Shown one piece after another: positions 7,801 to 14,981 of a DNA stretch of 17,866 nt. The stretch is from an uncultured Collinsella sp. GTDB taxonomy: Bacteria > Actinomycetota > Coriobacteriia > Coriobacteriales > Coriobacteriaceae. The notes under the pieces were generated by a model. It was not told where the DNA came from and did not search any database. It saw only the letters and a list, made by a program, of their open reading frames with translations. The DNA lies in assembly GCA_900553215.1 (NCBI GenBank), contig USCJ01000005.1:1-17866 (forward strand), read 5' to 3'. Both the position numbers and the translations under genes were made by a program. How positions within the stretch are numbered: position 1 is the stretch's first letter; each line of letters starts with the position of its first letter.

Positions 7801-8799
7801 ATGTCCGATTATCAGGGAAAACGATTCAAGGCTTCTCAGATTCCCGATCCGTCGAAGCCGGGTGCTGCCCGTGCGGCACGGCAGGGTCGGACATCCTCTC
7901 CTCAGCAGCCGCGCGCGCCGCGCCCCGTGACACCGGCGACGCATCGTCGACAGGACGCGCCGGCCGCATATCGTCCTTCGTCTTATAGCTCCGCTAAGAA
8001 GCCGCCCCGGTCTTCATCGCATGCCGCGCCGTCGGATTGCACCGAGCTGCCGCGTAAGAAGCGCCGCTCCATCATTCCTATCCTGCTCATCATCATCGGT
8101 ATCGGCCTGATTGTCGCCGCCGCCGCTATCTTTATTAATGCCCAGATTGGCTATAAGCAGGCGAGCGATTCGTATCAGAAAATCGAGAAGCAATATGTAA
8201 GCGATAAGGACGCCAGCGGCGTGCCGATTATCAACTTTGATGCGCTTGCTCAGACGAATCCCGAGATTGTGGGTTGGATTTACGTGCCGGGAACCAACAT
8301 CAACTATCCCGTGGTGCAGACCAACAACAACTCCAAATACCTCAACACGTTGTTTGATGGCACGTCCAACGCGTCCGGCGCCATTTTCCTGGATAGCGAT
8401 GACACCGCGCCGGGAATGGTCGACCAGCAGACCACGATCTACGGCCACCATATGAACGATGGGTCGATGTTCAACGTGATTTCGGACACCACTGATCAGG
8501 CGACGTTCGATAGCATCGAGTTTGTGTATTACATCACACGGGATGCTACGTATAAGCTGCGACCACTGGCGACCAAAGTTGTCGAGGACACGTATGCCAA
8601 GGCGCGCACGCCCAATTTTGAGGGCGATGACGGGCTCAAGAACTACCTGTCCGAGATGCTCGACGGTGCCTCTGCCGTGGCGAGTGATGCCACCGATCGT
8701 GCCGCTTCGGCAACCAAGGTTGTAACGCTTGTGACCTGCCGTTCACTGTCGCTGAGCAACACGCGCGCTGTCATGGTGCTCACGCCCGTTGATGAATAA
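7801..8799 (+). CDS. Class B sortase
   Basis: A 332-residue membrane transpeptidase that cleaves a sorting motif and links the surface protein to the cell wall. A long basic, Ser/Pro/Ala-rich cytoplasmic tail (1-90) precedes one membrane helix (about 91-112, after KKRR); the catalytic domain is outside. Class B hallmarks are NPEIVGWIYVPGTNINYPVVQ, YGHHM with catalytic His216 (or His217), TLVTC with Cys313 and Arg322 in NTRAVM. AAGGAG at 7791-7796 sets the start. The N-terminal tail is longer than usual for sortases. The IPNTG-bearing hydrolase ends 715 nt upstream in a separate transcript and is the only candidate substrate in view. Some class B sortases, such as that of Clostridioides difficile, act on PXTG-type motifs, so the pairing is plausible but not shown. 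Confidence 0.93.
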   Translation: MSDYQGKRFKASQIPDPSKPGAARAARQGRTSSPQQPRAPRPVTPATHRRQDAPAAYRPSSYSSAKKPPRSSSHAAPSDCTELPRKKRRSIIPILLIIIGIGLIVAAAAIFINAQIGYKQASDSYQKIEKQYVSDKDASGVPIINFDALAQTNPEIVGWIYVPGTNINYPVVQTNNNSKYLNTLFDGTSNASGAIFLDSDDTAPGMVDQQTTIYGHHMNDGSMFNVISDTTDQATFDSIEFVYYITRDATYKLRPLATKVVEDTYAKARTPNFEGDDGLKNYLSEMLDGASAVASDATDRAASATKVVTLVTCRSLSLSNTRAVMVLTPVDE

Positions 8800-8841
8800 A
8801 TTGCCCGAGAGTAGCTAATTTGGGACGGTAAGGGAGAAACG

Positions 8842-9258
8842 ATGCTTGAGAGTGGCAAATTGATGCCTTCGATTGATGCTTGGCTGCGCGAGGCCAAGGC
8901 CGATGCTTCGGCGGCAGGCTGCGGGATGTATCTGACGCATAACGGTGTGGTGCGTGCGACGCCCAAGGCCGAGGTGCGCGGAGTCGAGACCGATGGCGTG
9001 GCACCAGGCCACAGGGTGGGCGGCATGGTCTTTGACTACGACGCCGAAAAGGTACGGTCTGCTATCGAGGCCACGCGCGCGATGCCGGGTATCGGCTATG
9101 TGCGCGTGTGGCTGGCAAGCGGCGAGCTTGCCGTAGGTGACGACATCATGCTCGTGCTTATCGGCGGAGACATTCGCCCGCACGTGGTCGATGCGCTGCA
9201 GGCGCTCGTTGGCACCATCAAGAACGAATGCGTGAGTGAGGTCGAGCGCGAGGCATAG
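8842..9258 (+). CDS. Divergent MoaE-like protein
   Basis: A 138-residue cytoplasmic protein resembling the large subunit of molybdopterin synthase (MoaE), which adds sulfur from MoaD to precursor Z. The shared pattern is HNGVVR near residue 33, GMVFDYDAEKV near 61, VRVWLASGELAVGDDIMLVLIG near 87 and a C-terminal helix. It departs from E. coli MoaE at key points: the HR before GEL is LA here, the AHRSSAF motif is reduced to DIRPHVV, and of the two catalytic lysines only K127 has a counterpart while the second position is V134. It also ends shortly after this segment. No moaD, moaA or moaC is nearby. It may be a repurposed relative. AAGGGAG (8830-8836) gives a clear start, 43 nt after the sortase, so it is probably co-transcribed. 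Confidence 0.6.
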   Translation: MLESGKLMPSIDAWLREAKADASAAGCGMYLTHNGVVRATPKAEVRGVETDGVAPGHRVGGMVFDYDAEKVRSAIEATRAMPGIGYVRVWLASGELAVGDDIMLVLIGGDIRPHVVDALQALVGTIKNECVSEVEREA

Positions 9259-9287
9259 AGGATTGCGTCGATAGAAGGATCGTTTAT

Positions 9288-9328
9288 AAAAATGCCCACC
9301 GGTACGTGTGATACCGGCGGGCATTTTG
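9288..9328. terminator. Bidirectional terminator between convergent genes
   Basis: 9289-9304 pairs with 9312-9327 (16 positions, one A-C mismatch on the + strand that becomes G-U on the - strand). T-runs flank both sides (TTTT at 9324-9327; AAAAA at 9288-9292 reads as T on the - strand). It lies between the MoaE-like gene and the CmpB-type gene and can end both transcripts. Confidence 0.88.
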
Positions 9329-9348
9329 CGTTTTGGGCGCGGTGAGCG

Positions 9349-10578
9349 CTACACGCGCGTCGCATCCTTGGGACTCATGGTCATGCTCTGGAAGCGGTTT
9401 TCCATGTATTCGTTATCGAAGTGCTCTCCGTAGAACTGTGCGACGGGAATGTCCGGCTCCGTGCCGTTAACGCGCTGGTACCAGTAGTCGAGCGACTGCA
9501 GCGTCATGACGCCGTCGACCAGCATGATAACGGTAAAGATGACGGTGGCCGAGTAGCGGCTCTTCCAGGGGATCTTGTTGATAAGCTTAAGCAGCCTCGG
9601 CAGCAGCAGCTTGATCCAGATGAGGCCGCCCAGGCCCCACAGGCAGGCGAAGCCCGTGCAGGTGCGTCCGCCCGTGAGGACCACGAGCGGATCGGGCAAA
9701 CCGAACAGCGTTATGTGCGAGTAGCTCCACGAGACCACGCCAAACGCGGTCTGCATAAACCAGCCCACGAACACCTCAAAACTGGCGCCGAGCAGGGCGC
9801 TCACCAGGAAAATGATGATGGGGTTCTTTTTGTAGAAGCGATTAAGCACCATGGTCATGAGCACGGCGCCAAATCCGTAGATGGGACTGAAGGGACCAAA
9901 CAGCATGCCGGCGCGGTTCTGGTAGACGCCCGGGTCGTCGACCGTCATGTGCCAGATGTCCTCGGCGATCAGGCCGAGCACGCAGCAGACAAAGAATACC
10001 CAGAACAGGTTGAAGTAGTTGAGCTTGATGTAGCCTTCGCCGGTTTCATCGCGCCCGAGCATGCCCTCGGCGGCGGCGTCGCGGTCGAGCATCTCCTGCA
10101 GGCGGCGCTGCAGTTCGCGCTCCTGACGAAGCGTGGGGTCGACGGTTGCCGAAAGTGCAACGAGGATGCCGAGCTGGATCGCGGGACGCAGCAGGAAGGG
10201 CCCGATGCCCTGGAGCATCACGTCGACCAAAAGCTCGACGACCGTGAATGCAATAAGGATGTAGGACAGGCGTGCGGCGTTGCGGCGCTGGTTTTTGATA
10301 AGGTCCAGGCCAAAGATGATTAGGATGACGGCACTTGCCGCAGAGAGCATGATGCCGGCGACGATAAGGCCGACTGCGACGAGCGTGTTGTCGCCGAGCT
10401 TTTCGGTGGCGTTGCCGTTAACAAGTGCCGTGATGACCTGCCACATAAAGGCAGCGACCGACGGGAGCGTGCCCACGCCGGAAAGGATGCACAGGACAGC
10501 GTACACCTTAATGATGAGGGGGATCTTCTTGACCTCTGTGGCGCTGGGGACGCTGGGGTCGAGTTCGTTTCGATCCAT
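9349..10578 (-). CDS. CmpB-type putative ABC transporter permease
   Basis: A 409-residue polytopic membrane protein. Hydrophobic segments lie at about 20-53, 65-94, 104-145, 190-210, 224-248, 252-286, 306-332 and 344-366. The second half carries the pattern of the CmpB family (putative ABC transporter permease): FGPFSPIYGFGAVL at 227-240 and LLGASFEVFVGWFM at 262-275. An extra N-terminal membrane region and a charged cytoplasmic stretch (147-183, RQERELQRRLQEML) precede that domain, making it longer than simple family members. No ATP-binding partner is nearby, and the family name does not prove transport; the function is unknown. AGAAAGG stands about 8 nt before the start, and a good promoter lies upstream. 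It is transcribed away from purF. Confidence 0.8.
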   Translation of the reverse strand: MDRNELDPSVPSATEVKKIPLIIKVYAVLCILSGVGTLPSVAAFMWQVITALVNGNATEKLGDNTLVAVGLIVAGIMLSAASAVILIIFGLDLIKNQRRNAARLSYILIAFTVVELLVDVMLQGIGPFLLRPAIQLGILVALSATVDPTLRQERELQRRLQEMLDRDAAAEGMLGRDETGEGYIKLNYFNLFWVFFVCCVLGLIAEDIWHMTVDDPGVYQNRAGMLFGPFSPIYGFGAVLMTMVLNRFYKKNPIIIFLVSALLGASFEVFVGWFMQTAFGVVSWSYSHITLFGLPDPLVVLTGGRTCTGFACLWGLGGLIWIKLLLPRLLKLINKIPWKSRYSATVIFTVIMLVDGVMTLQSLDYWYQRVNGTEPDIPVAQFYGEHFDNEYMENRFQSMTMSPKDATRV

Positions 10579-10604
10579 ACAGAACCTTTCTCGCTTTGTT
10601 GTAG

Positions 10605-10633
10605 GTTATAAGGATACGCCGCCGACCTGCCAA
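10605..10633 (-). promoter_or_regulatory. Promoter of the CmpB-type gene
   Basis: On the - strand, TTGGCA (complement of 10628-10633) and TATAAC (complement of 10605-10610) are exactly 17 bp apart, close to the vegetative sigma consensus, and the -10 lies 27 nt upstream of the start codon. A short perfect inverted repeat (GGACG 10640-10644, CGTCC 10647-10651) sits just upstream of the -35. Confidence 0.7.
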
Positions 10634-10803
10634 AAGACAGGACGAACGTCCCAATTGCAACAATGTAAGCCCTAACGGCGGGCGAGACGCGCCGCAACGG
10701 AAGCATGCGGGATCGTCGGTCCCGAGGCGATTGCCCAATAAAATGTTTGGCTGCAAAACGGATTATAAGCTCGGTGGGCTTTTAAAAAGCGCTGCTCATG
10801 CGC

Positions 10804-10832
10804 TGGGGAGCACGTCGCGCCGTGCGTATAAT
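10804..10832 (+). promoter_or_regulatory. Probable purF promoter
   Basis: A perfect TATAAT at 10827-10832 lies 42 nt before the purF start. The box 17 bp upstream, TGGGGA (10804-10809), matches the -35 consensus only in part. GGCG (10836-10839) and CGCC (10845-10848) form a small inverted repeat in the leader. I see no recognisable PurR box or riboswitch in the rest of the 296-nt divergent region. Confidence 0.5.
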
Positions 10833-10874
10833 AAGGCGGGTAACGCCAAAAATACGAGGCTCTGAGGGGATACC

Positions 10875-12545
10875 ATGTCTCAAGAAACCATCCGCGCGGC
10901 CGAGCGTGCCGCGGGACAGGTGAACACCATGTCGACGTATGATCCGGACTCCGACCAGCTGCATGAGGAATGTGGCATTTTCGGCGTATGGGCGCCCGAT
11001 CGCGACGTGGCTCGACTGACGTACTTTGGCCTGCGTGCGCTGCAGCACCGTGGCCAGGAATCGGCTGGAATCGCCGTGGGTGACGGCGGCACGGTTATGG
11101 TCCGCAAAGATCTGGGCCTGCTCGACCGCGTGTTCTCCAACGCCGACCTGTCGACGCTCTCCGGCCAGCTGGCCGTGGGTCATGTGCGCTACGGCACTGC
11201 CGGCGCCAAGAGCTGGGAAGCCTCTCAGCCGCACCTCTCTACCATCAATAGCGTCATTATCGCGCTCGCGCACAACGGCACCCTCGTCAACACCGACGAG
11301 CTGCGCCGTCAGCTGATCGAGCTGGGCGTGCCGTTCCTCTCCAATTCGGATTCCGAGGTCGCGACCAAGCTTATCGGCTACTTTACCCAGCGTACGGGCC
11401 ACCTGCGCGAGGGTATTCGCAAGACCATGGAGCTCGTGCGCGGCGGCTACGCCATGACGCTCATCAACGAGCAGGCGCTCTACGCATTCCGCGATCCGCA
11501 CGGCATCCGCCCGCTGGTGTTGGGCAAGCTGGTGGACGAGGGCTTGGACCAGGCCGATGCCGCATCCGTTTCGCAGCTGCCGTCGCAGGACGGCGCCGCG
11601 ACGGTTGACGCCACCACCCATGTCACCCGCGCCGGCGGCTGGGTCGTCGCCTCCGAGACCTGTGCGCTCGATATTGTGGGCGCCGAGTACGTCCGCGACG
11701 TCCGCCCCGGTGAGATTTTGCGCATCAGCGCCGAGGGCCTTGTGTCCGAGCAGGGCGTGCCTGCCGCCGAAGAGCCCGCCAACTGCATCTTTGAGCAGGT
11801 CTACTTTGCCCGCCCCGACTCCATCATGAACGGCAAGAGCGTCTATGCCTGCCGTTACGACATGGGTCGTCAGCTGGCACATGAGGAGCCTGTCGAGGCC
11901 GACCTGGTCATCGGCGTGCCCGACTCCGGCCTGCCGCCTGCGGAGGGGTATTCGCACGAGAGCGGCATTCCCTTTGGCGAGGGCCTTATCAAGAACCGCT
12001 ACGTGGGCCGTACGTTTATCGAGCCTACGCAGGAGCTGCGCGCCATGGGCGTGCGCATGAAGCTCAACCCGCTGCGCGACAACATCGAGGGCAAGCGTCT
12101 GGTCGTCATCGACGACTCCATCGTCCGCGGCACCACCATGGTGCAGCTCGTCAAGATGCTGCGCAACGCCGGCGCCAAGGAGATTCACATCCGCATCAAC
12201 TCGCCCGAGGTCATCTGGCCGTGCTTCTACGGTATCGATACCGACGTGCAGTCGCAGCTCATCAGTGCCAACAAGACGGTCGATGAGATCTGCGAGTACA
12301 TTGGCGCCGATTCGCTGGCTTTTCTTTCGGTCGAGGGCCTGCTGAAGGTCATGCCCAAGGGCGGCTACTGCGACGCGTGCTTTACCGGTCGCTATCCCGT
12401 GGCGATTCCCGAGAGCTTTGGCCGTGACAAGTTCATGGAGGGCTTTAAGCCCCGCAACCTGGACAAGCCGCTGCACTTTGACGACGACGCCGTGATCGAG
12501 AAATACGACGACCGCAGCTGGGAAGAGGAGCACGGCGAGGCCTAA
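10875..12545 (+). CDS. purF: Amidophosphoribosyltransferase PurF
   Basis: A 556-residue enzyme of the first committed step of purine synthesis: PRPP plus glutamine gives phosphoribosylamine. A 32-residue propeptide ends HEE before Cys33 of CGIFGV, the N-terminal nucleophile freed by self-cleavage, as in the Bacillus-type enzyme. The glutaminase domain is followed by the phosphoribosyltransferase domain with the PRPP loop VVIDDSIVRGTT (410-421). Four cysteines match the iron-sulfur ligands of the Bacillus enzyme: C304 (NCIFEQ), C450 (WPCFYG), C499 and C502 (YCDACF). An extra segment of about 34 residues (220-253) rich in Ala, Asp, Ser and Thr interrupts the usual join between LVLGKL and WVVASETCALD, in part explaining the extra length. 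GAGGGG at 10864-10869 supports the start; an in-frame ATG at 10929 is a less likely alternative. Confidence 0.97.
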   Translation: MSQETIRAAERAAGQVNTMSTYDPDSDQLHEECGIFGVWAPDRDVARLTYFGLRALQHRGQESAGIAVGDGGTVMVRKDLGLLDRVFSNADLSTLSGQLAVGHVRYGTAGAKSWEASQPHLSTINSVIIALAHNGTLVNTDELRRQLIELGVPFLSNSDSEVATKLIGYFTQRTGHLREGIRKTMELVRGGYAMTLINEQALYAFRDPHGIRPLVLGKLVDEGLDQADAASVSQLPSQDGAATVDATTHVTRAGGWVVASETCALDIVGAEYVRDVRPGEILRISAEGLVSEQGVPAAEEPANCIFEQVYFARPDSIMNGKSVYACRYDMGRQLAHEEPVEADLVIGVPDSGLPPAEGYSHESGIPFGEGLIKNRYVGRTFIEPTQELRAMGVRMKLNPLRDNIEGKRLVVIDDSIVRGTTMVQLVKMLRNAGAKEIHIRINSPEVIWPCFYGIDTDVQSQLISANKTVDEICEYIGADSLAFLSVEGLLKVMPKGGYCDACFTGRYPVAIPESFGRDKFMEGFKPRNLDKPLHFDDDAVIEKYDDRSWEEEHGEA

Positions 12546-12701
12546 AAACTGCCATGTAGGGACAGGTTTATTTTGGTAGGTTTTACCTGCCGTTTTGTTG
12601 ATTGGGCGGCGCGCGTTGCCAGGATGCGCGCCGAATCGAGGGCAACTATGAGCACTGTTTGGCGCGCTCGCGACAAACAGTAGCGGGAGAGGAAGGCTCA
12701 G
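12546..12701. other. Structured purF-purM gap
   Basis: This 156-nt gap inside the purine cluster holds three hairpins. GGTAGG (12575-12580) with CCTGCC (12586-12591) is followed by GTTTTG and looks like a weak terminator or attenuator. CGGCGCGC (12607-12614) and GCGCGCCG (12626-12633) form a perfect 8-bp stem. ACTGTTT (12654-12660) and AAACAGT (12675-12681) form a perfect 7-bp stem just before purM. An 11-codon frame (12648-12683) spans the last hairpin but is too short to call. GGGACAGG at 12559-12566 partly recalls the repeat at 15980. Confidence 0.5.
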
Positions 12702-13805
12702 ATGAGCGACAGCAAGCATGTGACATATGAGGATGCCGGCGTCGACACCGCCGAGGGCGGCCGCGCCGTCGACGCTATTAAGCAAATGGTCAAGGACACC
12801 AACCGTCCCGAGGTCATCGGCGGTATCGGTGGCTTCGGTGGCCTGTTCTCGGCCGCCGCGCTGAAGGATATGGAAGACCCGATCCTGATCAGCGGTACCG
12901 ACGGCGTGGGCACCAAGCTCGTGCTCGCCCAGATTATGGACCGTCACGAGACGGTGGGCCAGGACCTGGTCGCCATGTGCGTCAACGATATTCTGGCTTC
13001 GGGTGCCGAGCCGCTGTTCTTCTTGGACTACGTCGCCATCGGCCACATCGAGGCCGAGCACATGGCAAAGATCATCAAGGGCGTGGCCGACGGCTGCAAA
13101 CTCGCAGGGTGCGCGCTCGTGGGCGGCGAGATGGCCGAGCACCCGGGCGTCATGGCCCCCGCCGATTACGACCTCGCCGGCTTTACCGTGGGCGTCGTCG
13201 ACCGTCCCAAGATGCTCGATCCCGCGAACGTCCGCCCCGGCGACGTGATTCTGGGCCTGCCTTCCACCGGCGTGCACTCCAACGGCTACTCGCTCGTGCG
13301 TAAGGTCATTGGCGTCGACGGCATTAAGCCGGGCACGCCCGAGGCCGCCGCTAAGGCCGAGGAGCTGAGCCGTCCGCTCGAGGAGCTCGGCGGCGCATCG
13401 CTCGCTGACGCCCTGCTGGCTCCCACGCGCATCTACGTCAAGCCGATTCTGGAGCTGCTGCGCGGCGGCGCCAACGTGCACGCCATCGCCCACATCACTG
13501 GCGGCGGTATTACCGAGAACCTCAACCGCGCGCTCGCCGACGACGTCGACGCCGTGGTCACCCGCAACGGCGCCGAGATGGGCTGGGACGTTCCGCCCGT
13601 CATCACCTACGTGTCGCGCCAGGCCGAGCTCGCGCCCAACGAGGCATGCAAGACCTTCAACATGGGCGTTGGCCTGTGCCTGATCGTCGCCTCCGAGGAC
13701 GAGGCCGCGGTTACCGAGGCCCTGGTCGCGCTGGGCGAGAAGCCGTTCCGCGTGGGCGAGTGCGTCGAGGGTTCCGGTAAGGTCGTGTACTCCGATGAGC
13801 GATAA
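12702..13805 (+). CDS. purM: Phosphoribosylformylglycinamidine cyclo-ligase PurM (AIR synthetase)
   Basis: A 367-residue cytoplasmic enzyme that uses ATP to close FGAM into aminoimidazole ribonucleotide. The nucleotide-binding signature GTDGVGTKL (65-73) and the family motif NDILASGAEPLFFLDY (95-110) are present, followed by GLPSTGVHSNGYSLVRK and AHITGGGITENLNR. Length matches the family. AGAGGAAGG just upstream supports the ATG at 12702. Its stop codon lies inside the start of purN (11-nt overlap), a sign of translational coupling. Confidence 0.97.
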   Translation: MSDSKHVTYEDAGVDTAEGGRAVDAIKQMVKDTNRPEVIGGIGGFGGLFSAAALKDMEDPILISGTDGVGTKLVLAQIMDRHETVGQDLVAMCVNDILASGAEPLFFLDYVAIGHIEAEHMAKIIKGVADGCKLAGCALVGGEMAEHPGVMAPADYDLAGFTVGVVDRPKMLDPANVRPGDVILGLPSTGVHSNGYSLVRKVIGVDGIKPGTPEAAAKAEELSRPLEELGGASLADALLAPTRIYVKPILELLRGGANVHAIAHITGGGITENLNRALADDVDAVVTRNGAEMGWDVPPVITYVSRQAELAPNEACKTFNMGVGLCLIVASEDEAAVTEALVALGEKPFRVGECVEGSGKVVYSDER

Positions 13806-14493
13806 CGATCAGATGGCTGCTAGTGAGGGTCTGGGCTTTGTGCCCTACACCCGTCCGACCGGCACCGATACGGCAGAGCCGCTCAAGATCGGTGTGCTCA
13901 TCAGCGGCTCCGGCACCAATCTGCAGGCGCTGATCGACCTGATCGCCGCCGGCAAGCTTAATGCTTCGATTGAGCTTGTGGTGTCGAGCCGTCCTTCGGC
14001 CAAGGGCTTGCAGCGTGCCGAGCGCGCGGGCATCCAGACGCTGACGCTGTCCAAGGATGTCTATGCCGACCCCATCGCCGCCGATGAGATCATCGCGCAC
14101 GAGCTTCTCGAGCGCGGCTGCGAGTATGTGGTCATGGCCGGCTACATGCGCATGGTGCACACGCCTCTGCTGGCGGCGTTTCCCAACCGCGTGGTCAACC
14201 TGCATCCGGCGCTGCTGCCGAGCTTTACCGGTGCGCATGCGATTGACGATGCCTTTGCGCGCGGCGTCAAGGTAACTGGCGTGACCGTGCATTTTGCCAA
14301 CGAGGTCTACGACAACGGTCCCATCATCGCCCAGCGTGCGCTGGCTGTTGAGGAGGGCTGGGATGTCGATACGCTCGAGGAGCACATCCACGCGATCGAG
14401 CACGTGCTGTACCCCGAGGTCGTGCAGATGCTCGCCGACGGTCGCGTCCACGTGCTGGGGAGCGGCAAGGTCGCAATTGATGCGGCGCGTTAG
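13795..14493 (+). CDS. purN: Phosphoribosylglycinamide formyltransferase PurN
   Basis: A 232-residue enzyme that transfers a formyl group from 10-formyl-tetrahydrofolate to GAR. The phosphate-binding GVLISGSGTNLQAL, the catalytic N135 and H137 in NLHPALLPSF and the aspartate D173 in EVYDNGPII match N106, H108 and D144 of E. coli PurN. An N-terminal extension of about 30 residues precedes the domain. Translation probably relies on coupling with purM, whose last codons it overlaps; no strong separate ribosome binding site is seen. An internal start nearer LKIGVLISG cannot be excluded. A strong terminator follows. Confidence 0.95.
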   Translation: MSDNDQMAASEGLGFVPYTRPTGTDTAEPLKIGVLISGSGTNLQALIDLIAAGKLNASIELVVSSRPSAKGLQRAERAGIQTLTLSKDVYADPIAADEIIAHELLERGCEYVVMAGYMRMVHTPLLAAFPNRVVNLHPALLPSFTGAHAIDDAFARGVKVTGVTVHFANEVYDNGPIIAQRALAVEEGWDVDTLEEHIHAIEHVLYPEVVQMLADGRVHVLGSGKVAIDAAR

Positions 14494-14553
14494 TTGTGTG
14501 TAAGAGCGTTCATTGAGCGTTCTTTGGGATGTAAACGATCTAGAAAATCTGAC

Positions 14554-14586
14554 AGGGCCTCGTCCGCGAGCGGGCGGGGCCCTTTT
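14554..14586 (+). terminator. Intrinsic terminator after purN
   Basis: 14554-14567 pairs with 14570-14583 (two G-U pairs; the innermost pair opens to make the loop), followed by TTTT ending at 14586. It closes the purF-purM-purN unit and separates it from the toxin-antitoxin pair. Confidence 0.9.
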
Positions 14587-14602
14587 GTGCGGTCTGCTCT
14601 GT

Positions 14603-14620
14603 TTGCTATACTGCTAGCAA
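14603..14620 (+). promoter_or_regulatory. Toxin-antitoxin promoter with overlapping operator
   Basis: TATACT (14607-14612) is a good -10 box, with a weak -35 (TTGTGC, 14585-14590) 16 bp upstream. TTGCTA (14603-14608) and TAGCAA (14615-14620) form a perfect inverted repeat across the -10, where an antitoxin dimer could bind and autoregulate. Autoregulation is the known pattern for RelB-type antitoxins; binding here is inference. Confidence 0.55.
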
Positions 14621-14636
14621 GTAGAGAGGAGCCACT

Positions 14637-14981
14637 ATGGGTACAGCAACGGTGCAGCTCAACACGCGAATCGACCCTATGCTCAAGGCCGGTGGCGATG
14701 CGGTCCTGACTCGTAATGGGTTGGGGCCGAGTGACGCCATTCGTGCGCTTTGGACCTATCTTGCCGAACATCAAACGTTGCCGGGATTTATGGTGACGGA
14801 TGGGTGCGAGACGTCTCGTGCGAAGAGTCTTGCCGAGCAGGGGTGTGGCCTGGCTTTTTCCTCGTTGGGATTGAGCGCGTCGGATTTTGCGCCAGGCGAA
14901 TCATCGGCGGAAGACTGGGATGCCGTACGCGATGATATGTATGATGCGATGATTGCCGACATAGAGGTGAATTGCCGATGA
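14637..14981 (+). CDS. RelB/DinJ-family antitoxin
   Basis: A 114-residue protein whose first 50 residues (TATVQLNTRIDPML, then GLGPSDAIRALWTYLAEHQTLP) match the ribbon-helix-helix DNA-binding and dimerisation part of RelB/DinJ antitoxins. The acidic C-terminal half (SSAEDWDAVRDDMYDAMIADIEV) is suited to wrapping a toxin. GAGAGGAG (14624-14631) precedes the ATG. The stop codon overlaps the toxin start in ATGA, so the two are translationally coupled in the usual antitoxin-first order. RelB/DinJ proteins are best known with RelE/YafQ RNases, whereas the partner here is a PIN-domain protein. A palindrome over the promoter fits autoregulation. Confidence 0.82.
   Translation: MGTATVQLNTRIDPMLKAGGDAVLTRNGLGPSDAIRALWTYLAEHQTLPGFMVTDGCETSRAKSLAEQGCGLAFSSLGLSASDFAPGESSAEDWDAVRDDMYDAMIADIEVNCR
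14964..14970 (+). promoter_or_regulatory. Ribosome binding site of the PIN toxin
   Basis: GAGGTGA inside the end of the antitoxin gene lies 7 nt before ATG at 14978. A TTG at 14972 is too close to be used, so ATG 14978 is chosen. Confidence 0.75.

Noticed and set aside
10579..10874. Riboswitch between the CmpB-type gene and purF
   Set aside because: Small inverted repeats are present, but I could not recognise the conserved core of a guanine, PRPP or other known purine riboswitch.
12648..12683. An 11-codon frame before purM as a possible leader peptide
   Set aside because: Too short to support, with no run of regulatory codons; it may simply be part of the hairpin.
10782..13493. A 903-codon open frame on the - strand
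   Set aside because: It lies antisense to purF and purM, which are certain. Strong GC bias at third positions keeps the opposite frame free of stops; the translation shows no domain.
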